A stretch of 64,000 nt of DNA. Source: Ampelomyces quisqualis. Lineage: Eukaryota > Ascomycota > Dothideomycetes > Pleosporales > Phaeosphaeriaceae. Of this stretch, positions 55,106 to 64,000 are shown piece by piece (within the stretch, counting starts at the first letter, position 1; every line of letters begins with the position of its first letter). The notes beneath the pieces were generated by a model. That model did not search any database and had not been told where the DNA came from. It saw nothing but the letters and a program-made list of their open reading frames with translations. Location: assembly GCA_018398575.1 (NCBI GenBank), contig JAGTXZ010000005.1, positions 1,674,001 to 1,738,000 of the forward strand, in the 5' to 3' direction. A program made the position numbers and the translations under genes.

Positions 55106-55566
55106 GTGCGTAAAATATGTATCCATAGCATGTTTCGTTTGGCCGTCGAGCGTATTGGGCGGCGTCAAGGTTCGGTCTGTATATCTATCTTTCAAGTCAA
55201 GACTGCACAAGCTTCTCTCTGCTTCTCGGATCCAGTCCTGCCTGTCAATCACATGCTTTTCTGCGTTTCACCCTCAGCACTACCAGCTGCTCTCGCCGTC
55301 TTTTCCAAGTGTCGAGGTCACCTTCACTTCATGGCGATCGCGATCGGACGCGATCGAACGCGATCGAACGTGTTCGGCACGCGTGACTTCCTCTTCTTCA
55401 TCCAGGGCCCGTCGCCAAGACAACAACCTCATCTCCTACGGCTTCACCTTGTTCCACTTCCCCTCCCAGCAACGACAAGCAGCATCGCACAGCACAGCAC
55501 AGCAACATTGATTGAACCTTTGTCTTGATGAGTTGAAACTAACGCATTCGCGCCAGTGACAAGTCT
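55106..55566. other. Intergenic region with short CGATCG repeat
   Basis: About 460 bp. Three head-to-tail copies of a 10-bp unit CGATCGRACG lie at 55341-55370, each with a palindromic CGATCG, about 200 bp upstream of the next gene. The rest is the leader. Confidence 0.5.
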
Positions 55567-57660
55567 ATGAGCAACACCATGCCCTACCAACGTGGAGGTG
55601 GTCGAAAGCACTATTACCACGATTACGACAAGCCTGCTCCGGAACCGTACGACCCCCGGCAGCCACGCCTTCGAGGAGGAGATGGCTTGCCATATTCAAG
55701 CGACAGTGCAGGCACCAATCGTTATTGGGTAGACACCACTGCACCTGCGGTTGGACTAGATTATGGTTGTCTTTCGCCGCCGCCCCGTGAGCAGAAACCT
55801 CCCGAGGACGACATGTATGAGGCGCCTGCAGAAGGCTTCTACGCGGTGCAAAACTCTCCCAGAGGACGCCATGAGATGAACCCAGTCGCTGGCCATCACG
55901 CGCCTACTGGCAACGCGTTCGACTTCAACGACAGCCAACAGCGAAACCCGTGGCACGGAGCAGAGCCTAATCAACCGACTATGGCCGAGACTGATCGTTC
56001 CCCTGAACTTGAGGCATGCCTGCCCTCAATCTATCGTTGCAGACACTGATTGCCTCTAGGTTCGTCAGTTTGCCAGCTGTCGTGACGATCAAGATCTCCA
56101 CGACTACCTCGCCGGACGTTCAATCTCGGTAGGTTTCCTGTCAGAGATTGACCAGTTTTTCAAAGGACACCCAGAGATCGATACATGCGAAGAAGGTCGC
56201 AGCACCATTCGGCAGCTAAACGCATTGCCTCCCTTGGCAGCCTACAGATACTTCTTGAAGGGGTATACGCGCCCAGCTAGGTATGTTGGCTCTGGAATTC
56301 ATTCGCTACATACCTGTGTTAGCAGTAATCTCTGCGCCCATGATTTGCTATCGGGCGGGCACGAACGAGAGTCCATGATCTTGCCTGGGGCCTGGTACCA
56401 AATTTGCTCTGCTGCATGCTTGCTATAATCTTCTCTGCAGATGTGTTCACAAAAAGGTGCTAACTGTGGTTAGATATGTGGATGGTATCATTAGGACCGA
56501 TGCCTTCACTGTGCCGATGAACTTCACCTACACATCATTGAGCTCGAAGACTGACCCAGAACTCGTCGAATTCTTCGATGGCTTCGATTACCGGCATGAC
56601 GTAATCGAGCGCATCGATAAGGAGGTATACATGAGCATACAGGCGCTAGCAAGTGGCCTTTACCTCCCAGTGGCACTGCGTAAGCTTATCTGCTATGCTG
56701 TCTGGGGTAATCCAGTCGACGCATACAAATGGTTCGAGTACTCGTATCAGAACGAGCATCTGCCCCATAGGTATCTACCCGAGCATGCCGTTCTAGGTTA
56801 CGTTCCAAAGCCAGCGGACTACAAAGAGCCTTGTCCCAGTATGCTTACAGGGGACAAGAAATACGGAGATGTTCGAGCTCGTATGGCACGAGCCTACGAC
56901 CAAGGTGTTGGTGAGTGCAGCTGTGGATTGACACTGTGATTTAGCGTGTTGGATAGCATGCTGACAGAATCAGATGTGGTTGAAGTACTGATTGCAGAGT
57001 ACCGACTTGCATTGGTGCGAAGGGGTCATCAGCGATCGGAACTTGATGACCTGGTTGAGAAGGCAAAGCAGCGGCTGGAGAAGGAGCGTCAAGACCCGAC
57101 AGGTAAGGCCCAGGGTTCCATAGAGCTATATTGAGCACTACTAATGGACCATAGGTGTTGATATCGTCGACTTCATTATGGATGACGCAGTCACCCGCCG
57201 GGACGACCTCCTTCCTCTGGATCCTCGCGCCCGCAGGACAGTCCACCCTGGACAATACAACCTTACTTCGAATGCATTCAGATTCGACGGCGGCACGATC
57301 ACGTTCACCCGAGCGCAAGCACGCCGACCTCCTGGCTTTCTGCAGGCCCAAGCAGCCGAGCTGCGTCGCGCGAAGACAAGTCTTTTGCGCTTGTGTACGC
57401 AGGAGAAGTACACCGCTGCGGAAGAAGGACCAAACACGGGTGATACGCCTTTGCAGATGATTCGTGCTAGTCGAGCCACGGCAGAGCGCCACTACGTCAA
57501 CTGTCTGATTCGTTACTCCCGCGATGCCAAGGTTATGACTTTAGATCAGGCAAACCAGCTACAGAAGGACTTTACACGTGGTAGTATGGGTAAGGATGGT
57601 GATATGGGCTCATCGAACAGCAACTACCTGTTGGGCTTGTACCCGAGGGAGTTGGACTGA
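55567..57660 (+). CDS. Five-exon fungal protein, unknown function
   Basis: Exons 55567..56013, 56060..56280, 56441..56910, 56974..57102 and 57155..57660 keep one frame (phases 0, 2, 1, 1) and give 590 residues. The first 145 residues are Pro/Gly/Tyr-rich and probably disordered. A folded, helix-rich central part runs from the RQFASCRDDQDLHDYLAG segment through YRYFLKGYTRPA and VLTVVRYVDGIIRTDAFTVP to about residue 420. The C-terminus has an Arg-rich region and ends YLLGLYPRELD. I do not recognise a family. The first intron (56014..56059) starts with GC after GAG. Intron 2 is 160 nt, the others 46-63 nt. Confidence 0.7.
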
Positions 57661-58727
57661 TGGAAGCACGGAGCATGATGCACCGCCCTCGGCCACGCAT
57701 GGCTATGTTGATCCGTTGTCGTCTGATTTACGACAAGATAGAAGTGGCATTTCGGAGATTTTGCGATTGAATTTTGCGTATCATGCATGGCAGGATATGG
57801 ACACGGGAGTGTTGCGGTCTTGACTTGAGAGACTGCAAGGCCATGTCGCACCGACGCCGACAGCTGTAAATACACAGCTCAAGCCAATCCAGACTTGTCC
57901 CAAGAAAAATTGAGAAAGCACATTTCCTTTGAGCACCAAGAACCGTCAGCCACTCGTTTGTAATCCTTGTACTACACGGCTGATGGAACGTGTCGCTGCT
58001 TTCTTTCTCTCTTCTCTCGCCATTCTGCCTTGCCAACTACACCCTCTACCCGACATGCATGCCAACTCCATCCTGCTACTTCCTGCCAAGGCACAAAAGC
58101 CGTATCAAACCCGGGATGAAGGGTTCATTCCCCTCAGTGACTCCATGACGAGGAGTAGTACGAGGATATTTGCGAAAGCACAAGTGAGACTAGGAGTGGG
58201 AAAAATGGGGTGGGATGAGTGCGTGTTATTTTTTATTTTTTTATTCCTGGGGGGACGGGGGGGGGGGGAGGCATTGAGAACAAAGAACCCCCCATCCCAA
58301 CGGGGGTATGTTCACAACGACGCAGCACAGCACAGAACATGTGTTGAACAAGGCATAAGCCATTTTTTTTGTCTAATTTGGAGGGTTGGGGAAACACGCA
58401 ATTGGGAGTATAGGCAGGCAGGCAAGCAGGCAGGTAGAAAGAAGCAGCAAGCACCCGAGTTTTTCAATGGAACAGGCTAAACCCCCGGCCCTCGACATGT
58501 GTCAGGTTCTCGGCTTCGGTCAGCACAGCACTTTGGAAGCGAGGTGTAGTGACGGTAGAAAAGTGTAGGTGTGACTAGGGATACATGGTTGGAGAGAAAA
58601 CGCCAGTTACAGAGCAGAGCGAACCGAACCGCATCCATATCCCGCGCTCCCGCCTGCTCAAAATGAGGTTTTCGCGATGATGGTGAATGTCAGGTTTGGA
58701 AAATGTGCTGGTCCAACATGGACGTCG
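57661..58727. other. Intergenic region between convergent genes
   Basis: About 1.07 kb. A T-rich tract (58228-58245) is followed by an almost uninterrupted G run at 58249-58268, and AGGC/AAGC tetranucleotide iterations lie at 58414-58436. The last 300 bp are the 3' end of the PKA regulatory subunit gene. No gene is recognised. Confidence 0.5.
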
Positions 58728-60107
58728 TCACGCAGCCTTGGATAGCGGATCGACGTCATCTCCCACGAAGCCGGCTTTGCTGGGGTCGTTTCGTCGCATG
58801 ATGCCTTCGACTGGTCCGAGAAGGCGCTGGAAGCCGTGTTTACCCAGAGTGGCAAGTTTCACCTCGGACTTGCTGACGACGGAAGCTGCACGAGGAGCGT
58901 CGTTGAGCAAGGCAAGCTCGCCAAAGTAGTCGCCCTTGTTGTAGCGTTTGACGGGCTGGTCTCGGCCACGCTTGAAGACCTCTGCGTCACCAGACTCGAG
59001 GATGTAAAATGACTCGCCCACATCGCCTTCCTGAATGATGGTAGTGCCGGGTGGATACTTCCTTGTCTCGAGGGCGTCTGCAATCTTGGAACGCTCGTAA
59101 GGGGTCAGGGTCGATAGAAGAGGGACTTCTTCGAGGAAGCTCTCGTACAAGCGGCGTCGCTGGAACGCGCTGTCCATGAGAATGCGGCGGAAGGTGACGC
59201 GGTCCAGTGCCCAGAGAGTGGACGGCTCGCTCGACATGACGGTGGCAGCGCGAGGGGCATTGTACATGAGCGCAAGCTCACCAAAGGAGCCCCCAGGGCC
59301 GACGGTGCCGACCTTGTTGCCTAGGCCCTCTGTGCCTGGCTCGAGCTTGCCTGACTGGTTGACGTAGATGTCAAAGGAGCCCTGCTCGACGACGTAGAAG
59401 TAGTCGCCGACGTCGCCTTGCTGGATGACCTTGATGTCCCTTGACGGTATTGGCTTCTCCCACAGCGCACCCAGTACCTGGGAAGACTGGTCGTCGTCGA
59501 GGTGGGAGAAGAGAAAGTTGTCCGAGACGGCCGACTTGAGGCGCGACAGCTGGTCTGGCGTCTTCTGGTGCAAGGGCGGGGTGAAGGTCTCGCTGTCCGA
59601 GGTGGCGGGGTTGAGCGACTCAGCCGAGACCGAGGTCCGCCTGTTGGTGTTGTAGTTGGTGGGGAAGTTGTGGGCCTGGCCTGCAATGGGCGGCATCTGT
59701 GTGATGTGGTTCTTGGAGGAGCCGGCGAAGCCGCCAAAGTTGCCAAAGGCGCCCTCGGCGGCGTCGCTGGTGCGCGGCTTGGCAAAGTCGACGGCGGCAA
59801 AGGAGGCTGCGGTGGGCGACGTCATGGTGTCGTTTTCTTCTTCTTCCTCCTCGAGGCGCTGCATGGAGCCCTTGGGAAAGGCGGCGCCGCTGGGGGACGT
59901 GCCGAAGGGGTTGTTGCCGGGGAAGCTGCTCTCTGCGCGGCCTTGGTGGGTCGAGTGCTGGTGCGACAGCAGGGCTTCGGTGCGCTGCGACTCGAGGCGG
60001 CGGTTGAAGAAGTTGGCGCAGAACTGGAGGATGTCCCGGGGCTGGTGGGTCACGACTTGGCGGTCGAGGGCGGCGATCTCATTGGAGTAGTCGGGAGGCA
60101 GGGACAT
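58728..60107 (-). CDS. pkaR: cAMP-dependent protein kinase regulatory subunit
   Basis: The frame encodes 459 residues from 60107 (MSLPPDYSNEI). Domains in order: a dimerisation/docking helix pair (about 5-45, with DILQFCANFFNRRL), a long disordered linker, the inhibitor sequence RRTSV (156-160, an RRxS phosphorylatable type), and two cyclic-nucleotide-binding domains. Each ends in the phosphate-binding cassette: FGELALMYNAPRAATV near 275-290 and FGELALLNDAPRAASV near 400-415. It holds the PKA catalytic subunit inactive until cAMP binds. Frames open upstream to 60395 are Pro/Cys-rich and probably leader. Confidence 0.96.
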   Translation of the reverse strand: MSLPPDYSNEIAALDRQVVTHQPRDILQFCANFFNRRLESQRTEALLSHQHSTHQGRAESSFPGNNPFGTSPSGAAFPKGSMQRLEEEEEENDTMTSPTAASFAAVDFAKPRTSDAAEGAFGNFGGFAGSSKNHITQMPPIAGQAHNFPTNYNTNRRTSVSAESLNPATSDSETFTPPLHQKTPDQLSRLKSAVSDNFLFSHLDDDQSSQVLGALWEKPIPSRDIKVIQQGDVGDYFYVVEQGSFDIYVNQSGKLEPGTEGLGNKVGTVGPGGSFGELALMYNAPRAATVMSSEPSTLWALDRVTFRRILMDSAFQRRRLYESFLEEVPLLSTLTPYERSKIADALETRKYPPGTTIIQEGDVGESFYILESGDAEVFKRGRDQPVKRYNKGDYFGELALLNDAPRAASVVSKSEVKLATLGKHGFQRLLGPVEGIMRRNDPSKAGFVGDDVDPLSKAA

Positions 60108-60653
60108 TGGGAGGTGGCTGTTGGGGGTGGGGGGAGGGGGGATGGTGTAGTGAGGGGTCGGGCGCAGCGGCTTTGACCGATTGACCGTTGACGGCGGCCT
60201 CGCGAGCGCGGCAGGGATGGCGGCGGTTGTACGGAGCAGCGTGTGCTGGACTTGGACTGGGGGGGTGGGTGAGATGCAACTGCACAGGCAAAGTGCGGGT
60301 GGTGCGGGCAGGGCAATGAATGGCGGGCAGGGCAAGCTGTCTGGGAGCCTGCAACCGCAACAGGCGGAGGCACTGCACGAGCTGCCGTTCGTCATTGTAC
60401 ATGCGCCGGCTCCACTCCAGAGTCATCTTCATCATCCGTGCCTGTCGCCCTGAACCTCCGTCGCAGCGCGTCTTACAAGTTACCACCATCATCGCCGATT
60501 AGCCGATCCGTCTAGCTCTTTCCTCTTCGCGCCCTCCTGCTCCGTACCTTCCCAACCACCGCCGCGCGCTCAACAAGACACGTCTCACTCACCCCTCCGC
60601 ATTCCTGCCCCCCCCTCTCCCCCCCCTAGACGCTGCGCTATTCCTCCGCCGAC
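60108..60653. promoter_or_regulatory. Bidirectional promoter between pkaR and a Crp1-like gene
   Basis: About 550 bp between divergent starts, GC-rich on the pkaR side and C/T-rich on the other (a C-run at 60609-60627). No gene is recognised. Confidence 0.45.
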
Positions 60654-62899
60654 ATGGGCAAATACACCTTTTCATGGTACGCATCGCGCATTCCACCGTG
60701 CGCGGCTCCGCGTCCGCTAACCGTCGTCCGCAGGGAACACGCCGCCAACGACGTGCTTGTCACCGGCACCTTTGATGACTGGCAGAAGACGGTCACGCTG
60801 GACAAGGTGGACGGCGTCTTCAAGAAGACGGTCGAGCTGCCCAAGGTCCACACGCAGTACAAGGTGCGCCTGCCTGCTGCCGCGCCGCTGCCAGGCGCAG
60901 AATTTGCTGACATGCGGCGCAGTTTGTCGTCGACGGCAACTGGGTCATCAACGAGAGCGCGCGCAAAGAGGACGGGGGCGACGGCATCGTCAACAACGTC
61001 CTCCAGCCCGACGACATCGTCGACGAGCCCGTTGCCACCCGCTCCTCGGCCGCGCCCCAAGCTACCACCGCAGCTCTTGCTGCTGCCGTACCCAAGGAGA
61101 GCGACAACTTCGAGACAGAGTCGACCGATTCTCTGCCTGGTGCCTTCCCCGAGACCCCTGCTGCCGAGACCCCACTAGGCGAAGCGCAGACCTTCCATGT
61201 CGCACCCATTCCTGCCACCCATGGGCTCGGAAACCCCATCAAGCTTGCGCCTGGCGACAAGGTCCCACACCCGACCACCTTCACCTCCAACACGGTTTCG
61301 GGTACTGCAAACACAGACGCTGCCTCGTACGCCCAGTCGGATGCGCTCCCCAAGCTGCCTGACCTCTGTCTGACTCCCCAGGCCGAGAGGGACGCCAAGG
61401 GCGGCATGTTCAGCCTGCCTCCGGTCTCCGGCAACATGGTCCCGGAATCTAGTCTTCCCATGGGCGTCGATGCCGTGACCGAAAAGGAGACCGGTGTCAC
61501 CATCCAGTCTGCTGCTCCCACAAGCACGACCGCTGCGCTTGCTGGCGCTGTGCCCAAGGAGCCAAGAGGCGTTCCTGATATTGTCAGCGACAGCCGCAAG
61601 GAGGCTGGCTTCCCGCCCGAGGCCACCAGCAACCCCATCGCAGTCATGGACAAGAAGGAGGTTGAGCAAGAGTTGAAGGACGAGGTCCCTGAGGCGCCCG
61701 CTACCGCCGACAACTCGTACACCTCCCAGATCGGCTCCAGTGCTGGCGCCGCTGCCGCTACTGTGGCTGCTGCCGCTGCTGCCGGCGCTGGGCTCTTCAC
61801 TGCTGCCGTCTACAATGCAAAGGAGAAGGCTGCTGAAGCCACTGGCCTCGATGGTCCAGTCACGCCTAACACCACTAGCGACGTCCCATCGATCGTCTCC
61901 GACAGCCAAAAGGCAGCCCGCACTGGCCCCGAGGCCTCTGCAAACGCCGAAGCCGTGAGGGAAAAGAGCCAGGTTGAGCAGGAACTGCTCAGCGAGATCC
62001 CCAAGACCAACGAGACTGGCACCCCTGCTCCCGCTATTGCCATTCCCGCAGTCGTCTCCGAGAGCCAAAAGCAGGCTCACGCCAGCCCTGAAGCTGCCGC
62101 CAACAGCGAAGCCGTCGCTGAGAAGAAGGCCGTTGAGTCGGAGCTTCTTGAGGAGATTCCCAAGACCAACGAGGCCGGCGAGCCCGCTCCCGTCCTTTCA
62201 GCTGCAACAGCCACTACTGCTCCCGCTGCGACCATGCAGGAGCCTGCTGCTAACATCCCCGACGTCGTGGCTGAGAGCCAGAAGGCAGCTCACGTTAGCC
62301 CCGAAGCTGCTGTTAGCACCGAGGTCGTCGGCGAGAAGAAGGCAGTTGAGGCTGAGCTCCTCGAGGAGGTCAAGAAGGTCAATTCTACTGGCGAACCGGC
62401 CCCGGTGATTGCCGGAGCCTCGAGTGCCAATCCAGCTGCGCTATCTGATGAGGCCATCGTTGACTCCAAGCCTTTGAAGTCGTCGAGTGAGCCAGACGCT
62501 CTGAACGCGCCAGCCTCCAAGCCCGCTACAACTGCTCAGCCCGCTACAACTGCTCAACCCACTCCTTTTAACGCCATCGACCCCGACACCAACGCATCAT
62601 ACGTGCCAAAGGAGCCTGCACAAGAACCCTCAACCACTGAGCAGACCAAGCCGACTGTGACCACTGGTACTGAGACCACAACAACCGAAGTAAAATCCGG
62701 CCCCACGGCTGCAGCCACCACCGAAGCTTCCAGCAGTCTGGCGCCTGAAACTCCCAACAAGGACCTCAGGAAAGACTCCGACGTGTCTCCCAAGGGCACT
62801 CCTGGCAGTCAGAGCCTCGCGTCTGCTGCTGACGACAAGAAGAAGAAGAGGCGATCCATCTTCGGCAAGATCAAGGACAAGCTCTCTAGCATGCACTAG
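60654..62899 (+). CDS. Crp1/Mdg1-like protein: CBM48 domain plus four tandem repeats
   Basis: Three exons, 60654..60676, 60734..60863 and 60923..62899, give 709 residues. The N-terminus MGKYTFSW-EHAANDVLVTG with TFDDWQKTVTLDK is an AMPK-type glycogen-binding (CBM48) domain as in yeast Crp1 and Mdg1. The middle and C-terminal parts are low-complexity but contain four related units of about 50-75 residues starting PDIVSDSRKEA, PSIVSDSQKAA, PAVVSESQKQA and PDVVAESQKAA, each with PEA, EK and VE-ELL-E motifs. One hydrophobic Ala-rich helix lies near 330-355. The C-terminus is basic (KKKKRRSIFGKIKDK). The role may be carbohydrate or stress signalling; cruciform DNA binding is reported for Crp1. Confidence 0.85.
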
Positions 62900-63676
62900 A
62901 GCCTGCTATTTCCTCGTACATACGGTCATTAGTGTTTGATGACCTCGCGGCTTGTTATACCCAGATCTGACTGTTGATCACTGTCCATGTCCACGGAGTT
63001 GGTCTTTTGGTCTATACCATTTTCCTTGGACGTGTTTCTAGTTTGTTCGATTTTCCCCATCTACGTTCTGTCCCGCGTCTTTCGCGACAATGGATATGTG
63101 TATATCGCGTGACTGAGACTGTTCGGGATTTGTCTGGCATTTCGCGGTATAGATACGTAATTCGCTAATAGGAGATGCAGTGCTCCATAGACTCTAAATT
63201 ATTTTGCTTGCATCTTCTGGTGATGTTCAGTTGAGACATTTCTCTAACAATGTACTGCAGCTACCTCTGCTCTCCCTGAGACAGACTCTCGGCTTGGCCA
63301 TTGCCTTACCCACTGTTAAGTCCTCACCATGTCCATCTTTATCGCAACCACGTCTAACTCGTTATGGTACGCTGGCCTCACAATGATCTTCATCACCCGT
63401 CAAGCATCGTCATGCCTTCACTATGTCCCGCCGTTCTCTTACACTATGTACTCATGGTTAGCCATGTACACCCACACATTCCCACCATCTCACCCATTCT
63501 CTCGCCTATACCAAGTCTATGCCTTCTCAAACTTGAAATTCCCAACAACCTGTCCAGACTCACACGCACACACGACCCAAGCTTCTTCGCACAAAGATCA
63601 TTATCTGCTTCCGACACCACGAGCACATAACACTAGATCTTAATTACATCACCGAAGCAATCCCCAACAAAACACA
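62900..63676. other. Intergenic region, no gene recognised
   Basis: About 780 bp. Short frames at 63329-63643 have no coding character and precede a pyrimidine-rich leader. Confidence 0.5.
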
Positions 63677-64000
63677 ATGAGCCACTACTCCAGCTCAACG
63701 AACCCTTCAACAAAGTCCCCAGACACTATTCGTCGAGGCGCTGGCCGCGTTTCGACACGCACACATAGCCCTCAGCGCGACATGACGGACGATATTCTCT
63801 CTCTCGTCGACCAACATCTCGCCTGGCAATCCGAAACCTCATCTCGCGAGCAGGCTCGGCGCGGCTCCGCGGGAACACTGATAGTAGATTGGGACGGCGT
63901 GAGCAAAGGCCGAGCCTTTCACCGCGAACCCCACCCACCATCCTCCCCGCGCTCCACCAGTTCTCTTCCCACACACCGTACCTCTACCCGCCAACATGAC
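63677..64000 (+). CDS. Start of a gene cut by the window end, unknown
   Basis: A start with good context (ACACAATGAG) opens a frame that runs 108 codons without a stop to the last base. The translation is Ser/Arg/Thr/Pro-rich with a short folded-looking part (DDILSLVDQHLAWQ and TLIVDWDGVSKG). It is 3' incomplete. No family can be assigned. Confidence 0.5.
   Translation, partial: MSHYSSSTNPSTKSPDTIRRGAGRVSTRTHSPQRDMTDDILSLVDQHLAWQSETSSREQARRGSAGTLIVDWDGVSKGRAFHREPHPPSSPRSTSSLPTHRTSTRQHD

Noticed and set aside
59502..60176. Plus-strand frame of 224 codons
   Set aside because: Antisense to pkaR; Gly/Val-rich translation typical of reverse frames in GC-rich genes.
60108..60395. 96-residue N-terminal extension of pkaR
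   Set aside because: Cys/Pro-rich and unlike any regulatory subunit; the docking domain starts right after the Met at 60107.
60820..62080. Minus-strand frames of 301 and 326 codons
   Set aside because: Antisense to the repetitive Crp1-like gene; openness follows from its Ala/Glu/Pro bias.
1..64000. CRISPR arrays, operons, riboswitches and tRNA or rRNA genes
   Set aside because: Eukaryotic gene structure throughout; I saw no regular spacer array and no convincing tRNA A/B box pair or rRNA segment by eye, though a covariance search would be needed to exclude tRNAs.

Overview
The window is nuclear DNA of a filamentous ascomycete, most likely a Dothideomycete (Pleosporales-like). I base this on dense genes with 40-90 nt introns, the protein families present (HET domain, fungal-rhodopsin-like membrane protein, AtfA bZIP, Opy2, Crp1/Mdg1-like), and an AT-rich, RIP-like repeat remnant at the left edge. 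The lineage is inferred from protein character; no species can be named. All intron borders were placed by reading splice signals and frames by hand.

Layout. 1-6.4 kb looks accessory: a degenerate repeat, two RING-finger genes, a coiled-coil orphan and a small secreted cysteine-containing protein. 8.1-17 kb is a core block: AtfA/Atf1 bZIP factor, peroxisomal 5-hydroxyisourate hydrolase, Opy2 membrane anchor and a small membrane protein. 17.7-21.1 kb holds CCT3 and, divergently, a conserved unknown. 23.4-29.9 kb is a second accessory-looking block: a multi-pass membrane protein built by internal duplication, divergent from a HET-domain gene, followed by another multi-pass protein of unknown function. 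31-35 kb carries a PRPP synthetase paralog with a large insertion and a rhodopsin-fold membrane protein. 36-37.7 kb is a small gene graveyard (a decayed 2-oxoglutarate oxygenase and a decayed VIT-domain gene). 38.3-42.9 kb is a tight housekeeping cluster: PUS3/DEG1, HUB1, GPI15/PIG-H and DIB1. 44.8-53 kb holds a family 2 glycosyltransferase, a nuclear-looking coiled-coil protein and a secreted two-domain GH43 enzyme. 53.8-64 kb holds VMA6, a five-exon unknown, the PKA regulatory subunit, a Crp1-like CBM48 protein with tandem repeats, and the start of a gene cut by the window edge.

How genes may work together. Opy2 (input of the HOG stress pathway) and AtfA (transcriptional output of the stress MAPK) lie within 6.2 kb of each other, and AtfA has palindromic CRE sites in and around it. 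Two tri-snRNP-linked splicing proteins (Hub1, here with an RS-like N-terminal extension, and Dib1) flank GPI15. Three of about 33 modelled introns start with GC instead of GT, more than is usual for fungi. The most novel object is the 23.4-25.2 kb membrane protein, whose two introns fall at equivalent repeat positions in the same phase, divergent from a HET gene.
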